A stretch of 64,000 nt of DNA from an uncultured Alphaproteobacteria bacterium (lineage in GTDB: Bacteria > Pseudomonadota > Alphaproteobacteria > HIMB59 > GCA-002718135). A program made the position numbers and the translations under genes. This document shows positions 43,285 through 52,820 of this stretch, in pieces. The notes under the pieces were generated by a model. The model was not told where the DNA came from and made no database searches. It saw nothing but the letters and a program-made list of their open reading frames with translations. Where the stretch lies: contig CACBAT010000004.1 in NCBI GenBank assembly GCA_902537325.1, positions 24,001 to 88,000 of the forward strand, written 5' to 3'. Position 1 is the stretch's first letter; each line of letters begins with the position of its first letter.

Positions 43285-45645
43285 TCACTCTCCGTATGGG
43301 ATCCAAATATTTTTTACTTGTGTACTTTGATACAAAAACTCTTCCAAGAAATATTCTTCTTTCGAGGACCAATCAAGATTTTTTGATTGTGGACACCAAC
43401 TTCTCTTTAAATTTGAAGTTGTGCTTTGAATAACCTTCAGACGCTCATTATTATTTTCACTAAAATACCAAATACCATCGATATTCTCATGTTCTGCTAA
43501 GATTTTATTCAAACTATTTTGTTTAGTTGTAAGGATGTTAATATACCCAGCTGGAACATCAGAGGTTTCAAGTAGTTGATATAATTCTGTTGCTAAAAGA
43601 GACGTCTTTTGTCCTGGAACAATAATACTAGCGTTCCCTGCTGCAAAATTTGCTCCTAATGTTGTAATTAAACTTAAAAGAGGAAAATCATCATTTAAAA
43701 TATTTGCCACAACCCCAATTGGCTCTTTAACGGCTAGTGTTAAACCTCTTATAGGAGGATTATGAATAGATCCTTCAAACTTATCAGCCATAGCACCATA
43801 ATAAAATAATCTTTCAATTGATTGATCAAATTCTTTTTCGGCATCTTTTTGTGAAATACCAATTAGAGATGATAGTAAACTAGAAAAGGTATTTTTTCGG
43901 TCTTGTAAATTTTCAGCTAAGTAATAAAGAATTTGAGCTCTATTAAAGTTTGTGGAGGATTTGCTAACTGCTTTCGAAGCACCCTCGACTGTATCTCTTA
44001 CATCTTTGCGATTTGCGTTTGGAACATCACAAATAAAATTATTATGAGCATCATAAGAGGAAAAGGAATAACCACTATCAGGTCTTTTTTGCTTCCCTCC
44101 GATATATAATTTTGGTGTTCTATCGATAGCATTAGATGATTTACCTTTAGATGATTTTTTTCCTCTTTTTGACTTAGAAAGAGGAAGTGGTAATTTTGAA
44201 TATGCTCTAATACCCTCTGATCCGCCTTCTCTTCCAAAACCACTTTCTTTGTATCCCCCAAAACCACACGCAGCATCAAATAAGTTTGTAGAATTTATCC
44301 AAATTACTCCAGCTTTTACTTTTGGAGCAATATCTAAAGCTAAGTTAATATTTTCAGACCAAATACTTGCCGCAAGTCCGTAGGGCGTATTATTAGCAAT
44401 GGATACAGCTTCACTAGGTGTTCTAAATGTCATTGTTGTTAAAACTGGTCCAAATATTTCTACTTGAGCAATAAAAGATGACGGTGTTACATTTGTAAAT
44501 AACGATGGAGGATAAAATAAACCATTTGTTGGACATGACCATGAAGGTTGCCATAATTTATTTCCATCCTTTTGTGCTTTATTTACTAAAGAATTAATTT
44601 TTTTAAGTTGGACTGGTGCAACTATAGCGCCAATATCAATAGACTTATCTAATGGATCACCAACACGAAGTTTTTCCATTCTTTTCTTAAGTTTTTGGAT
44701 AAATTTTTTCTCAATACTTTCTTGTACTAAGAGTCTTGATCCAGCACAACATACTTGACCTTGATTAAACCAAATCGCGTCAACAACACCTTCTACTGCG
44801 CTATCTAGATCAGCATCTTCAAAAACAATAAAAGGTGATTTGCCTCCAAGTTCCATTGTCATTTTTTTATCTGGATTAGTATTTGTTTGAATTATTTTTT
44901 TTCCAACTTCAGTTGATCCAGTAAAGGCAATTTTTTTAATATCTTTATGCGATGTTATATGTTCACCAGTAGAACCATCTCCCGTAATAATATTAATTAC
45001 ACCTTGTGGAATTTTAGCTTTTTCACAAAGTTCAGCGAAATAAAGCGCTGTTAAAGAAGTATACTCTGCAGGCTTTAAGACTACTGTATTGCCAAGAGCA
45101 ATTGCAGGAGCAATTTTCCACGCTAACATTAATAATGGAAAGTTCCACGGTATAATTTGTCCTACAACACCAATAGAGTTATCAGAGTTGTTTGTATTCC
45201 TAGCAGCCCAACCGGCATGATAATAAAAATGTCTAGCAACAAGGGGAATATCTATATCTCTTGTTTCTCTTATAGGCTTACCATTATCAATGGTCTCTAA
45301 AACAGAAATAAACCTTGAATTTTTTTGTATGAGACGAGCAAGGGCATATAAATATTTTGATCGATCAAACGATGAAAGTTTTGACCATTTGACATGAGCT
45401 TTTTTTGCAGCACTAACAGCAGCATTTACATCTTTTTTTGAAGCAACAGACAATGTTGCTATTTTTTTATTTGTAGAAGGGTTAATTATATTTAATTTTT
45501 TTGAGCTAGACGATTTTACAAATTTACCATTCATAAAATGATTATTTGGATTTTTTAAATTTTTTATCCAGCTATTAACTTCTTTGCTGTCTTCTGGTGC
45601 TGGCCCATAAGATATATTTTGAAAATTTTTAATAACTTTATCCAT
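43285..45645 (-). CDS. Tandem aldehyde dehydrogenase (intact N-domain, degenerate C-domain)
   Basis: At 786 residues this is two aldehyde dehydrogenase domains in one chain. The first (about 1-485) is complete: IIPWNFPLLM, AFTGSTEVGK, MELGGKSPFIVFEDADLD with the catalytic Glu, and GQVCCAGSR with the catalytic Cys. A linker of Lys and Ser (about 487-505) leads to a shorter second domain that begins LYIGGKQKRPDSGYS. It keeps the general NAD fold (KEPIGVVANILNDDFPL) but lacks ELGGK and the Cys motif, so it is probably structural. It sits between deoC and fucU, where it could oxidise the acetaldehyde made by DeoC. Confidence 0.9.
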   Translation of the reverse strand: MDKVIKNFQNISYGPAPEDSKEVNSWIKNLKNPNNHFMNGKFVKSSSSKKLNIINPSTNKKIATLSVASKKDVNAAVSAAKKAHVKWSKLSSFDRSKYLYALARLIQKNSRFISVLETIDNGKPIRETRDIDIPLVARHFYYHAGWAARNTNNSDNSIGVVGQIIPWNFPLLMLAWKIAPAIALGNTVVLKPAEYTSLTALYFAELCEKAKIPQGVINIITGDGSTGEHITSHKDIKKIAFTGSTEVGKKIIQTNTNPDKKMTMELGGKSPFIVFEDADLDSAVEGVVDAIWFNQGQVCCAGSRLLVQESIEKKFIQKLKKRMEKLRVGDPLDKSIDIGAIVAPVQLKKINSLVNKAQKDGNKLWQPSWSCPTNGLFYPPSLFTNVTPSSFIAQVEIFGPVLTTMTFRTPSEAVSIANNTPYGLAASIWSENINLALDIAPKVKAGVIWINSTNLFDAACGFGGYKESGFGREGGSEGIRAYSKLPLPLSKSKRGKKSSKGKSSNAIDRTPKLYIGGKQKRPDSGYSFSSYDAHNNFICDVPNANRKDVRDTVEGASKAVSKSSTNFNRAQILYYLAENLQDRKNTFSSLLSSLIGISQKDAEKEFDQSIERLFYYGAMADKFEGSIHNPPIRGLTLAVKEPIGVVANILNDDFPLLSLITTLGANFAAGNASIIVPGQKTSLLATELYQLLETSDVPAGYINILTTKQNSLNKILAEHENIDGIWYFSENNNERLKVIQSTTSNLKRSWCPQSKNLDWSSKEEYFLEEFLYQSTQVKNIWIPYGE

Positions 45646-45646
45646 A

Positions 45647-46591
45647 TTATCCTATTGCAAGTTTCTCTTTATTTGCATATCTGCCACTAGTGTAGTGATA
45701 AAGTTGTCTTTCTATATCAATTAATAAACTAGAAGCACCAATTCGCAATAATTTAGGATTAACCCATTCAAATCCTAGTTCTTCTGCTACTAATATTAAA
45801 AATTCTAAAACAGATTTGGCCGTTGATATTCCACCTGCAGGTTTAAAACCAATTTTTTTTCCAGTTTTTGTATGAAAATCTCTAATCATTCTCAACATGA
45901 CAAGACTATTATTAAGATTTGCATTTATACTTTCTTTTCCTGTTGATGTTTTAATAAAATCGGCACCAGCCATCATACAAACTAAAGATGCTTTTGCTAC
46001 ATTTCGAAGAGTCTCAAGATCACCAACACCAAGAATAGCTTTAATTTTTGTTTTACCTGCTGTCTCTTTAAAACTGCGAACCTCGTCATATAATTTTTTC
46101 CAGTTATTTTGGAGAACATATCCTCTATTGATAACAATATCGATTTCATCAGCACCATCTTTAATAGAGTCAGAAATTTCTTTTTTTCTAGTCGTGTAAG
46201 ATGATAAACCTGCAGGAAAACCCGTAGAAACTGCTGCAATTGGGATTTTGTTTTGAATAAGTTTTGTACAATCTTTTATTAGATGATGATAGACACATAC
46301 AGCTCCTACTCTTACTGCATTATTTTCTATTCCTAAATCCTGAAGAATATAATCATCAATCGGATTAAGGGCTTTATTACACAGTCTTTCAACTTTTCCA
46401 AAAGTGTCATCACCACTTAGCGTAGTAAGATCAATTAAAGTAATAGCTTTTAACAACCAAGCGACTTGAAATTCCTTTTTTACAGTTCTTCTTTTAGTTA
46501 AGGTAGATGTTCGACGCTCTACAGCACTCAAGTTAATTTGTGTATTATTCACCCAGCTTGTATCTAAGTTATAAAATGTTTTCTTTGTCAT
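45647..46591 (-). CDS. deoC: Deoxyribose-phosphate aldolase
   Basis: DeoC splits 2-deoxyribose-5-phosphate to glyceraldehyde-3-phosphate and acetaldehyde. The 314-residue TIM barrel has VCVYHHLI, ADEIDIVINRGY, the Schiff-base lysine in ADFIKTSTGKES and GFKPAGGIST. An N-terminal extension of about 45 residues (STLTKRRTVKKEFQVAWLL region) makes it longer than E. coli DeoC (259). It precedes the aldehyde dehydrogenase gene by one base; gpsA lies 4 bases before it. Confidence 0.95.
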   Translation of the reverse strand: MTKKTFYNLDTSWVNNTQINLSAVERRTSTLTKRRTVKKEFQVAWLLKAITLIDLTTLSGDDTFGKVERLCNKALNPIDDYILQDLGIENNAVRVGAVCVYHHLIKDCTKLIQNKIPIAAVSTGFPAGLSSYTTRKKEISDSIKDGADEIDIVINRGYVLQNNWKKLYDEVRSFKETAGKTKIKAILGVGDLETLRNVAKASLVCMMAGADFIKTSTGKESINANLNNSLVMLRMIRDFHTKTGKKIGFKPAGGISTAKSVLEFLILVAEELGFEWVNPKLLRIGASSLLIDIERQLYHYTSGRYANKEKLAIG

Positions 46592-46595
46592 CGAA

Positions 46596-47576
46596 TTAAA
46601 TTTTTTCTTCTGTTATTGGTCTACTTAGTAAATTACTTAGTTCTTCTTTTAAATCATGTTGCTTATAAAGTATATTGTATACAGACTCCATTATTGGCAT
46701 ATCAATATTTTTTTTCTGTGAAATATTATAGACTGCTTTAACTGTATAATAACCCTCTGTTACTTCTTGTGATTTTAAAAGATCTAAAAAATTATCATAT
46801 TTTGAAGAAGCTAATTTAATACCAAACTGTGTATTACGAGAATTTTTAGAGCTACATGTTAAAATGAGATCACCAAGCCCAGATAAACCAAATAATGTAT
46901 TTTTATCAGCTTTAAATTTTTTTGCGTATCGTGTCATTTCTGCAAAAGATCTAGATATAAGTGCACTTTTAGCATTTTCGCCTAAATTCAATCCTTCTGT
47001 AACACCAGCTGCTATCGCATATATATTCTTTAACGCACCACCTATTTGCGTTCCAATTAAATCTTTTGAATAATAAATTCTAAACTCTTTGTTGGGTATA
47101 AGTTTAGAAATATTATCAAAATCTTTTTTATCTTTTGTTGCAAGCGTTACTGCAGTTGGTAAACTTTGAGATACTTCATTTGAAAAAGATGGGCCTGATA
47201 AAATACTAATTGATTTAAAAGGCATCATCTCATGAAATACATCCGTTAAAAATTTTGATGACGATATTTCAATGCCTTTAGAGCATATAATAATATGATG
47301 ATTTTTATTATGTAATGATGAATTCTTAATTACCTCCCTGATGTTTTGTGCAGGTAATGTTATAAATAAAAATTTAACATTTTTAATTTCTTTCAAAGAA
47401 GTACTAGCAGTGACATTTTCATTAAATGAACTGTATTTTAATTTTGGATTAATTTTATGTTCATTTATTGATTTAACAATTTTTTCATCTCGAGCATAAA
47501 TGATAACTTTATTATTACTTAATACTCGGGCAAGTGCACTACCCCAAACTCCTCCACCTAAAATTCCAATTGTCAT
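46596..47576 (-). CDS. gpsA: Glycerol-3-phosphate dehydrogenase [NAD(P)+]
   Basis: GpsA makes sn-glycerol-3-phosphate for phospholipids from dihydroxyacetone phosphate. The 326-residue protein has the N-terminal GILGGGVWGSALARVLS (3-19), the active-site region GGALKNIYAIAAGVTEGL with catalytic Lys, and SRSFAEMTRYAKKF with GLSGLGDLILTCSS. It is divergent from the binding-protein gene, so the 150 bases between hold both promoters. It is followed by deoC. Confidence 0.97.
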   Translation of the reverse strand: MTIGILGGGVWGSALARVLSNNKVIIYARDEKIVKSINEHKINPKLKYSSFNENVTASTSLKEIKNVKFLFITLPAQNIREVIKNSSLHNKNHHIIICSKGIEISSSKFLTDVFHEMMPFKSISILSGPSFSNEVSQSLPTAVTLATKDKKDFDNISKLIPNKEFRIYYSKDLIGTQIGGALKNIYAIAAGVTEGLNLGENAKSALISRSFAEMTRYAKKFKADKNTLFGLSGLGDLILTCSSKNSRNTQFGIKLASSKYDNFLDLLKSQEVTEGYYTVKAVYNISQKKNIDMPIMESVYNILYKQHDLKEELSNLLSRPITEEKI

Positions 47577-47700
47577 ACGTTTGATCTTTATCCGGTGAAG
47601 TAAATGAAGTCAATTTTTGGTTTTTGGCTAAAATCTTGGGTATTTTTATGAAAAAACTGCATGATTGATTTTTGGAACTAGTATATGAGGTAGCCTATAT

Positions 47701-47716
47701 AAAAAGTATACTTTTT
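47701..47716. promoter_or_regulatory. Perfect 16-base palindrome before the binding-protein Shine-Dalgarno
   Basis: AAAAAGTATACTTTTT (47701-47716) is a perfect palindrome immediately 5' of GGAGG (47718-47722) and ATG 47727. It lies where an operator or a translation-blocking hairpin would sit. Being A/T-dominated, it could also arise by chance. The other 124 bases of this divergent region show no further clear motif. Confidence 0.4.
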
Positions 47717-47726
47717 TGGAGGAAAT

Positions 47727-48908
47727 ATGAAAAAATTACTTCTAGCTGTTATTGTAAGTTTGTCGACTGTAACGACTGCTGCATTAGCAGAAATTAAAGT
47801 AGGAATTATTCTTGGTTTTACAGGACCAATTGAATCTTTAACTCCTGCTATGAGAGATGGTGCAAAAATGGCTTTTGAGGAAGCATCAAACTCAGGAAAC
47901 CTTTTAGGTGGTGAAACAATCACTATTTTAGAAGGTGACTCAACTTGTGCAGACTCTGCTGCTGGAATAGCTGCAGCTGAAAACTTAGTTGCTCAAGGCG
48001 TAACTGCAATAATGGGTGCTGATTGTTCAGGTGTAACAGGTGCGATTAATGCAAACGTTGCAGTACCAAATGGTATCTTAATGGTATCTCCATCTGCAAC
48101 TTCACCAGGTCTAAGTAAAGTTCCTGATAATGGAACTTTTTGGCGTACTGCTCCATCTGATGCAAAAGGTGGTCAAGTACTTGCAAAACTAACGTTAAGT
48201 AAAGGAATTGAAAGTATAGCAATTACTTATACTAATAATGACTATGGTAAAGGTCTTGCAGAAGTATTTGAAAAAGCATTTACATCTGGTGGTGGAACTG
48301 TAACTGCAGTCGCCTCACACGAGGAAGATAAAGGTGATTATTCATCAGAGGTAGGTGTATTAGCATCCGCTGGCGGAGACGCTTTATTAGTAGTTGGTTA
48401 TCTAGACGGTGGCGGACTAGGGATTATTGAAGCATCTCTCGATTCTGGTGCCTTTGATACTTTCGTAATGTCTGATGGTATGATTGGCCAATCAATTGTT
48501 GATGCAATCGGATCTGATCTTGAAGGAGCATTTGGTTCTTTACCAGGTGCAATTTCAAAAGGTTCAGCAAAATTCAGTGACTTAGCTGCTGCCAAAGGTT
48601 TAGATGCCAGTGGTCCTTATGTAGGTGAGTCGTATGACGCTGCAGCTATTATTGCTCTTGCAATTCAAGCTGGTGGATCTGCTGATAAGCAATCAATCTT
48701 AAATAATATTAGTAAAGTATCTAATGCTCCTGGCATTATCATCAACCCTGGTCAATTATCATACGGCTTACAAATGTTAGCTGCTGGTAAAGATATAGAC
48801 TACCAAGGTGCTACAGACGTAGAATTTAATGCGTTTGGTGATGCAAATGGTGCATTTAAAGAAGTTGAAGTAAGAGGTGGATCATTTGTTACAGTTGGTG
48901 CACTATAA
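47727..48908 (+). CDS. ABC transporter periplasmic amino-acid (LivJ-type) binding protein
   Basis: The 393-residue protein begins with a signal peptide (MKKLLLAVIV...) and a likely cleavage after ALA at residue 21. It has the type I periplasmic-binding pattern IKVGIILGFTGPIESL, AIMGADCSGVTGAINANVA, FWRTAPSDA and the final GDANGAFKEVEVR. Unlike neighbouring genes it uses more GC-rich, preferred-looking codons (GGT, GCT, GTA), consistent with strong expression. The Liv transporter genes lie in the opposite direction just beyond its terminator. Branched-chain amino acids are the likely ligand, but related proteins bind amides or other amino acids. A strong GGAGG lies 5 bases before ATG. Confidence 0.92.
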   Translation: MKKLLLAVIVSLSTVTTAALAEIKVGIILGFTGPIESLTPAMRDGAKMAFEEASNSGNLLGGETITILEGDSTCADSAAGIAAAENLVAQGVTAIMGADCSGVTGAINANVAVPNGILMVSPSATSPGLSKVPDNGTFWRTAPSDAKGGQVLAKLTLSKGIESIAITYTNNDYGKGLAEVFEKAFTSGGGTVTAVASHEEDKGDYSSEVGVLASAGGDALLVVGYLDGGGLGIIEASLDSGAFDTFVMSDGMIGQSIVDAIGSDLEGAFGSLPGAISKGSAKFSDLAAAKGLDASGPYVGESYDAAAIIALAIQAGGSADKQSILNNISKVSNAPGIIINPGQLSYGLQMLAAGKDIDYQGATDVEFNAFGDANGAFKEVEVRGGSFVTVGAL

Positions 48909-48931
48909 TACTCTTTGAATTTTTTTATTAA

Positions 48932-48958
48932 CCCCGGTAAAATACCGGGGTTTTTTTT
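48932..48958 (+). terminator. Rho-independent terminator after the binding-protein gene
   Basis: The stem CCCCGGTA (48932-48939) pairs with TACCGGGG (48943-48950) across an AAA loop and is followed by eight T. This is the strongest hairpin in the window. The T run ends against the livM stop, so livM message coming from the other side reads into this hairpin. Confidence 0.95.
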
Positions 48959-50330
48959 ATGAGTGTCTTACTCTTTCTGGAATAATACCTTTAGGTCGAT
49001 ATCTTAAGATAAGTAATAATATCGATCCCATTAATAAATATCTAAAATATGGAACACTATCTAATAAATGTAATCTTAATGGGTTATTTGAATCAAGACC
49101 TGTTGTTATTTGATTAATAATGAATGTTGTAAGTGGAGCAGCCTCAATCCAAGAAAACCATATGACAAAACCGCCGAATATGGCACCTAAATTATTTCCA
49201 CTCCCTCCAACTATGACCATTATCCAAATGATAAAAGTAAAGCGTAGTGGTCGATAAGCAGAAGGAGTAAATAAACCATCTAGAGTGACAAGCATAGCAC
49301 CTGCTACTCCCACAATTGCTGCGCCAATCACAAATATTATTAAATGTTGTTTTACAACATCTTTACCCATTGCGCTTGCTGCTATTTCATTATCTCTTAT
49401 AGCTCTCATCATTCTACCCCAGGGTGATAATTGTGCTTTGTTGGCAAAATAAAAAATGATGAACATAACTATAAAAAACAAAGAAGCATAAGATAGTTTT
49501 ACAAATATACTTGAGCCTTCGATAATAAGTTTATTTAAAGCCTCATCTCTATCGCCAACATCTATTATATTATTTAATTTTGATGTATTAATATACGTAA
49601 TAAGACTTATAAACCAATCAGTATTTTGTAAATTTATCTCATACGGAACTGGTCTTTTTAATCCGATAACATTTTTTACACCTCTTGATAGCCATTCTTC
49701 ATGCTTCAAAACACTCACAACAATTTCAGAGATACCTAAAGTAACAATTGCTAGATAATCAGAGCGAAGTCCAAGTGCTACTTTGCCAATAATAAATGCG
49801 ACACCAGCTGCAAAAAATCCACCTACAATCCAAGAAAAAATTATGGGTAAACCAAGACCACCTAAGAAACCCGCTATTGCAGGATTAACATCTTCAATAT
49901 TAGCAGTTGCATTTAAATAAAAAAATCTAATAACTAAAATTCCAAAAACAATAACAATGCCATTAGAAATATATCTATTTCTTTTTTCTTTTACAGCTTT
50001 ATTAATATACATGACTGAAATTACTAATACGACAAGCAAAACAAAACTAATTCCTATTCCTGTACCTCCTACTTTCCATGATTCTGTTATTGGTGGGTAA
50101 GATACGATTACTGCTGCAAGTCCACCCATAGCAAGAAACCCCATTACACCAAAATTTATAACACCAGCATAACCCCAAGAAATATTTACTCCCATTGTCA
50201 TTATTGCTGAAATAATGCACATGTTTAAAATTACTAAACTAACTGACCAACCTTGAATTAATCCAACAAGAATAAATAAGGAAAACATTATGGAGATTGC
50301 CAACCATTCATATCTCTCAAATTTCATCAT
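48957..50330 (-). CDS. livM: Branched-chain amino-acid ABC permease LivM
   Basis: A 457-residue inner-membrane permease with about ten hydrophobic segments. Family landmarks are NISWGYAGVINFGVMGFLAMGG, GLRSDYLAIVTLGISEI, the cytoplasmic loop SPWGRMMRAIRDNEIAASAMGKD that couples to the ATPase, and IVGGSGNNLGAIFGG. It is somewhat longer than E. coli LivM (425). It starts in the ATGA of the livH stop and is the last gene of the long leftward run. The substrate range is set by the binding protein. Confidence 0.95.
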   Translation of the reverse strand: MMKFERYEWLAISIMFSLFILVGLIQGWSVSLVILNMCIISAIMTMGVNISWGYAGVINFGVMGFLAMGGLAAVIVSYPPITESWKVGGTGIGISFVLLVVLVISVMYINKAVKEKRNRYISNGIVIVFGILVIRFFYLNATANIEDVNPAIAGFLGGLGLPIIFSWIVGGFFAAGVAFIIGKVALGLRSDYLAIVTLGISEIVVSVLKHEEWLSRGVKNVIGLKRPVPYEINLQNTDWFISLITYINTSKLNNIIDVGDRDEALNKLIIEGSSIFVKLSYASLFFIVMFIIFYFANKAQLSPWGRMMRAIRDNEIAASAMGKDVVKQHLIIFVIGAAIVGVAGAMLVTLDGLFTPSAYRPLRFTFIIWIMVIVGGSGNNLGAIFGGFVIWFSWIEAAPLTTFIINQITTGLDSNNPLRLHLLDSVPYFRYLLMGSILLLILRYRPKGIIPERVRHS

Positions 50331-51340
50331 AAGACTCTACCCCTGAATAAACCTGACGGTCTTATTAGTAAGACAATAACTAATATACTAAATGATACGG
50401 CAAACTTATAATCAGTTGATAGTATTTGAACAAGTCCTGAGGGCTCTAATGGACCGGGCAATAGATAAACAAAAAATTTCTTATAGGCATAGGTTATCAT
50501 TATTTCTGAAAACGCAATAATATATCCGCCAACAACAGCACCGAAAGGATTACCAATGCCGCCAACTATAGCAGATGCAAAAATTGGGAGAACTAGGTTT
50601 AAATAAATTAAAGGTTTATAATTTTTATCTAAACCGTAAAGAGATCCTGCAACACAAGCTAATACACCAACGATTGCCCAAGTAATAAATACGACTCTGT
50701 CTGGGTTAATACCAGATAATAATGCTAAATCTTCATTATCAGAAAAAGCTCTCATCGATTTTCCTGTTTTTGTTTTTTGTAAAAACCAAAAAGTGAATGT
50801 GAGCAAAACAATAGTAATTAATATCGTAATAACTTGAGAAGATTTTAATGCTAATCCTTCATTTAAACCTGTCATTACTTTAAACTGTTTAGCTTTCATT
50901 ATGAATTTCTGCCCATCAGAAAACTTTATAGTTTCTGTTCCAATTATAATTCTTATTATCGCATTAATTACAAACATAACCCCTATTGAAACCATTGCTA
51001 AAACAACAGGAACACTTTTTTGATATCTGTAATATTGAAAAACAAATTTATCAGAAATAATACATAAGATAATTGTTGCTATTATTCCTACAGGTAAAGC
51101 TAACAAGGCAGTTGGCAGAATTCCTAAACCTATATTTTGTGATTGAAAAAACCAAGTAAATAAAATTGTTATCATCGCTCCAAATGACATTATTTCTCCA
51201 TGTGCAAAATTTGCAAAACGAAGTATGGCATAAACGAATGTAACTCCAAGTGCTCCAAGTGCTAGTTGAGATCCGTAAGAAATGCCAGGAATTATAATAA
51301 AATTCAGAAGTACAATTATAGAATTTAGAAAATCAATCAT
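50327..51340 (-). CDS. livH: Branched-chain amino-acid ABC permease LivH
   Basis: The 337-residue permease has the LivH start GSQLALGALGVTFVYAILRF, ANFAHGEIMSFGAM, the coupling loop TKTGKSMRAFSDNEDLALLSGIN and VGGIGNPFGAVVGGYII. Eight or so membrane segments. A strong AGGAGG precedes the ATG, so translation is likely vigorous. It lies one base after livF and overlaps livM by four. Confidence 0.95.
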   Translation of the reverse strand: MIDFLNSIIVLLNFIIIPGISYGSQLALGALGVTFVYAILRFANFAHGEIMSFGAMITILFTWFFQSQNIGLGILPTALLALPVGIIATIILCIISDKFVFQYYRYQKSVPVVLAMVSIGVMFVINAIIRIIIGTETIKFSDGQKFIMKAKQFKVMTGLNEGLALKSSQVITILITIVLLTFTFWFLQKTKTGKSMRAFSDNEDLALLSGINPDRVVFITWAIVGVLACVAGSLYGLDKNYKPLIYLNLVLPIFASAIVGGIGNPFGAVVGGYIIAFSEIMITYAYKKFFVYLLPGPLEPSGLVQILSTDYKFAVSFSILVIVLLIRPSGLFRGRVL

Positions 51341-51341
51341 T

Positions 51342-52046
51342 TTAACCTCCTAAGAAAGACTTTCTAACTTCTGGATTATTTAATAACTCTTGACCTGTAC
51401 CTTCTCTACTATTTTTTCCATTTACTAATACGTATCCTCTATCAGCAATACCAAGTGCTTGTTTTGCATTTTGTTCAACCATTAGTATACCTACACCTGT
51501 TTTACGAACTTCTATGATTCTTGAAAATAACTCATCCATTACTATTGGTGATACTCCTGCAGTCGGTTCATCTAACATTAAAATTTTAGGTTGAGTCATA
51601 AGTGCTCTTCCAAAAGCCACTTGTTGTCTTTGACCTCCAGATAATTCTCCTGCACTTTGATTTCTTTTTTCTTTTAAAATAGGAAAAAGATCATAAACAT
51701 CATTAATGGTATGAATAATATCATCATCTCTTAAAAATCCTCCCATTTCTAAATTTTCTTCTACTGTCATACCAGTAAACACATTGTTTGTTTGAGGAAC
51801 AAATGCCAACCCTAAATTGATTCTGTTTTGAGGTAGCATTGAAGAAATTTCTTCATTTGAGTATTCAACAGAACCTGATGTTAAACTTAACATACCAAGC
51901 AATGCTTTCATTGCTGTTGATTTACCTGCTCCATTTGGGCCAACTATAACAACAATCTCACCTTCATTTACTTCTAAATTGATATCTTTAATTATATCAA
52001 CCCCTCCATACCCAGCAGTTAAATTTTTACCAATTAAATTATTCAT
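51342..52046 (-). CDS. livF: Branched-chain amino-acid ABC ATPase LivF
   Basis: The 234-residue ATPase has Walker A GPNGAGKST (38-46), the signature LSGGQRQQVAFGRAL and Walker B ILMLDEPTAGVSP, followed by the LivF-type MVEQNAKQALGIADRGYVLVNG. It energises the LivHM permease from the cytoplasmic side. It follows livG after six bases. Confidence 0.96.
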   Translation of the reverse strand: MNNLIGKNLTAGYGGVDIIKDINLEVNEGEIVVIVGPNGAGKSTAMKALLGMLSLTSGSVEYSNEEISSMLPQNRINLGLAFVPQTNNVFTGMTVEENLEMGGFLRDDDIIHTINDVYDLFPILKEKRNQSAGELSGGQRQQVAFGRALMTQPKILMLDEPTAGVSPIVMDELFSRIIEVRKTGVGILMVEQNAKQALGIADRGYVLVNGKNSREGTGQELLNNPEVRKSFLGG

Positions 52047-52052
52047 AGAATT

Positions 52053-52820
52053 CTAATTTTTATTAATACCTTTTCCTAAATAAGCTTCTATAACTGTATC
52101 GTTATTTTTCACTTCATTAAAATTCCCTTTAAACAAAACTGAACCTTCCGCCATTACAATTACAGGATCACAAATTTTTTCGATAAGATCCATATCATGT
52201 TCAATAACAAAAAAAGTATAATTCTTTTCTTTATTTAATCTTAAAATTGCATCCGTAATTTCATTGAGAAGTGTTCTATTAACTCCAGCTCCTACTTCAT
52301 CAAGTAAAACGATTTGAGGATCAACCATCATGGTTCTCCCTAACTCAAGTAGTTTTTTCTGACCGCCAGATAAGTTACCTGCAAGTTCTTGAGTTAAATG
52401 ACTTAAATTTAAAAAATTTATTACTTCTACAGCTTTTTGTCTTATTTCTTCTTCTTGTTGTTTTACTTTAGAATTATTTAATAAAGCATATGATAATTTT
52501 TCACCAAATTGATTTGGTGGTACCATCATTAAATTTTCAAGAACAGTTAAAGTTGAAAATTCGTGGGCAATTTGAAAAGTTCTTAGAACTCCTTTAGCAA
52601 ATAACTCGTGAGGTTTTAAAAAAGAAATATCTTCATTATTAAGAATTATATTTCCCTCATCTGGATCATATAATCCTGCAATAGTATTAAATAATGTTGT
52701 TTTTCCTGCACCATTTGGACCGATTAAGCCTGTAATTGAACCCATTTCAACTTTCATTGATGCGTTATGAACTGCTTTTAATCCTCCAAAAAATTTATTA
52801 ACCTTATTTATTTCAAGCAT
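52053..52820 (-). CDS. livG: Branched-chain amino-acid ABC ATPase LivG
   Basis: The 255-residue ATPase has Walker A GPNGAGKTT (34-42), FQIAHEFSTLTVLENLMM (Q-loop), signature LSGGQKKLLELGRTM and Walker B VLLDEVGAGVN, where the usual DEPAAG has become DEVGAG. It pairs with LivF on the permease. Its start lies 8 bases inside the end of rodA, physically joining the transporter genes to the cell-elongation genes. Confidence 0.95.
   Translation of the reverse strand: MLEINKVNKFFGGLKAVHNASMKVEMGSITGLIGPNGAGKTTLFNTIAGLYDPDEGNIILNNEDISFLKPHELFAKGVLRTFQIAHEFSTLTVLENLMMVPPNQFGEKLSYALLNNSKVKQQEEEIRQKAVEVINFLNLSHLTQELAGNLSGGQKKLLELGRTMMVDPQIVLLDEVGAGVNRTLLNEITDAILRLNKEKNYTFFVIEHDMDLIEKICDPVIVMAEGSVLFKGNFNEVKNNDTVIEAYLGKGINKN

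Noticed and set aside
43998..44279. Minus-strand 93-codon frame within the tandem aldehyde dehydrogenase gene
   Set aside because: Lies in another frame of the linker and second domain, with no recognisable features; the main frame is continuous.
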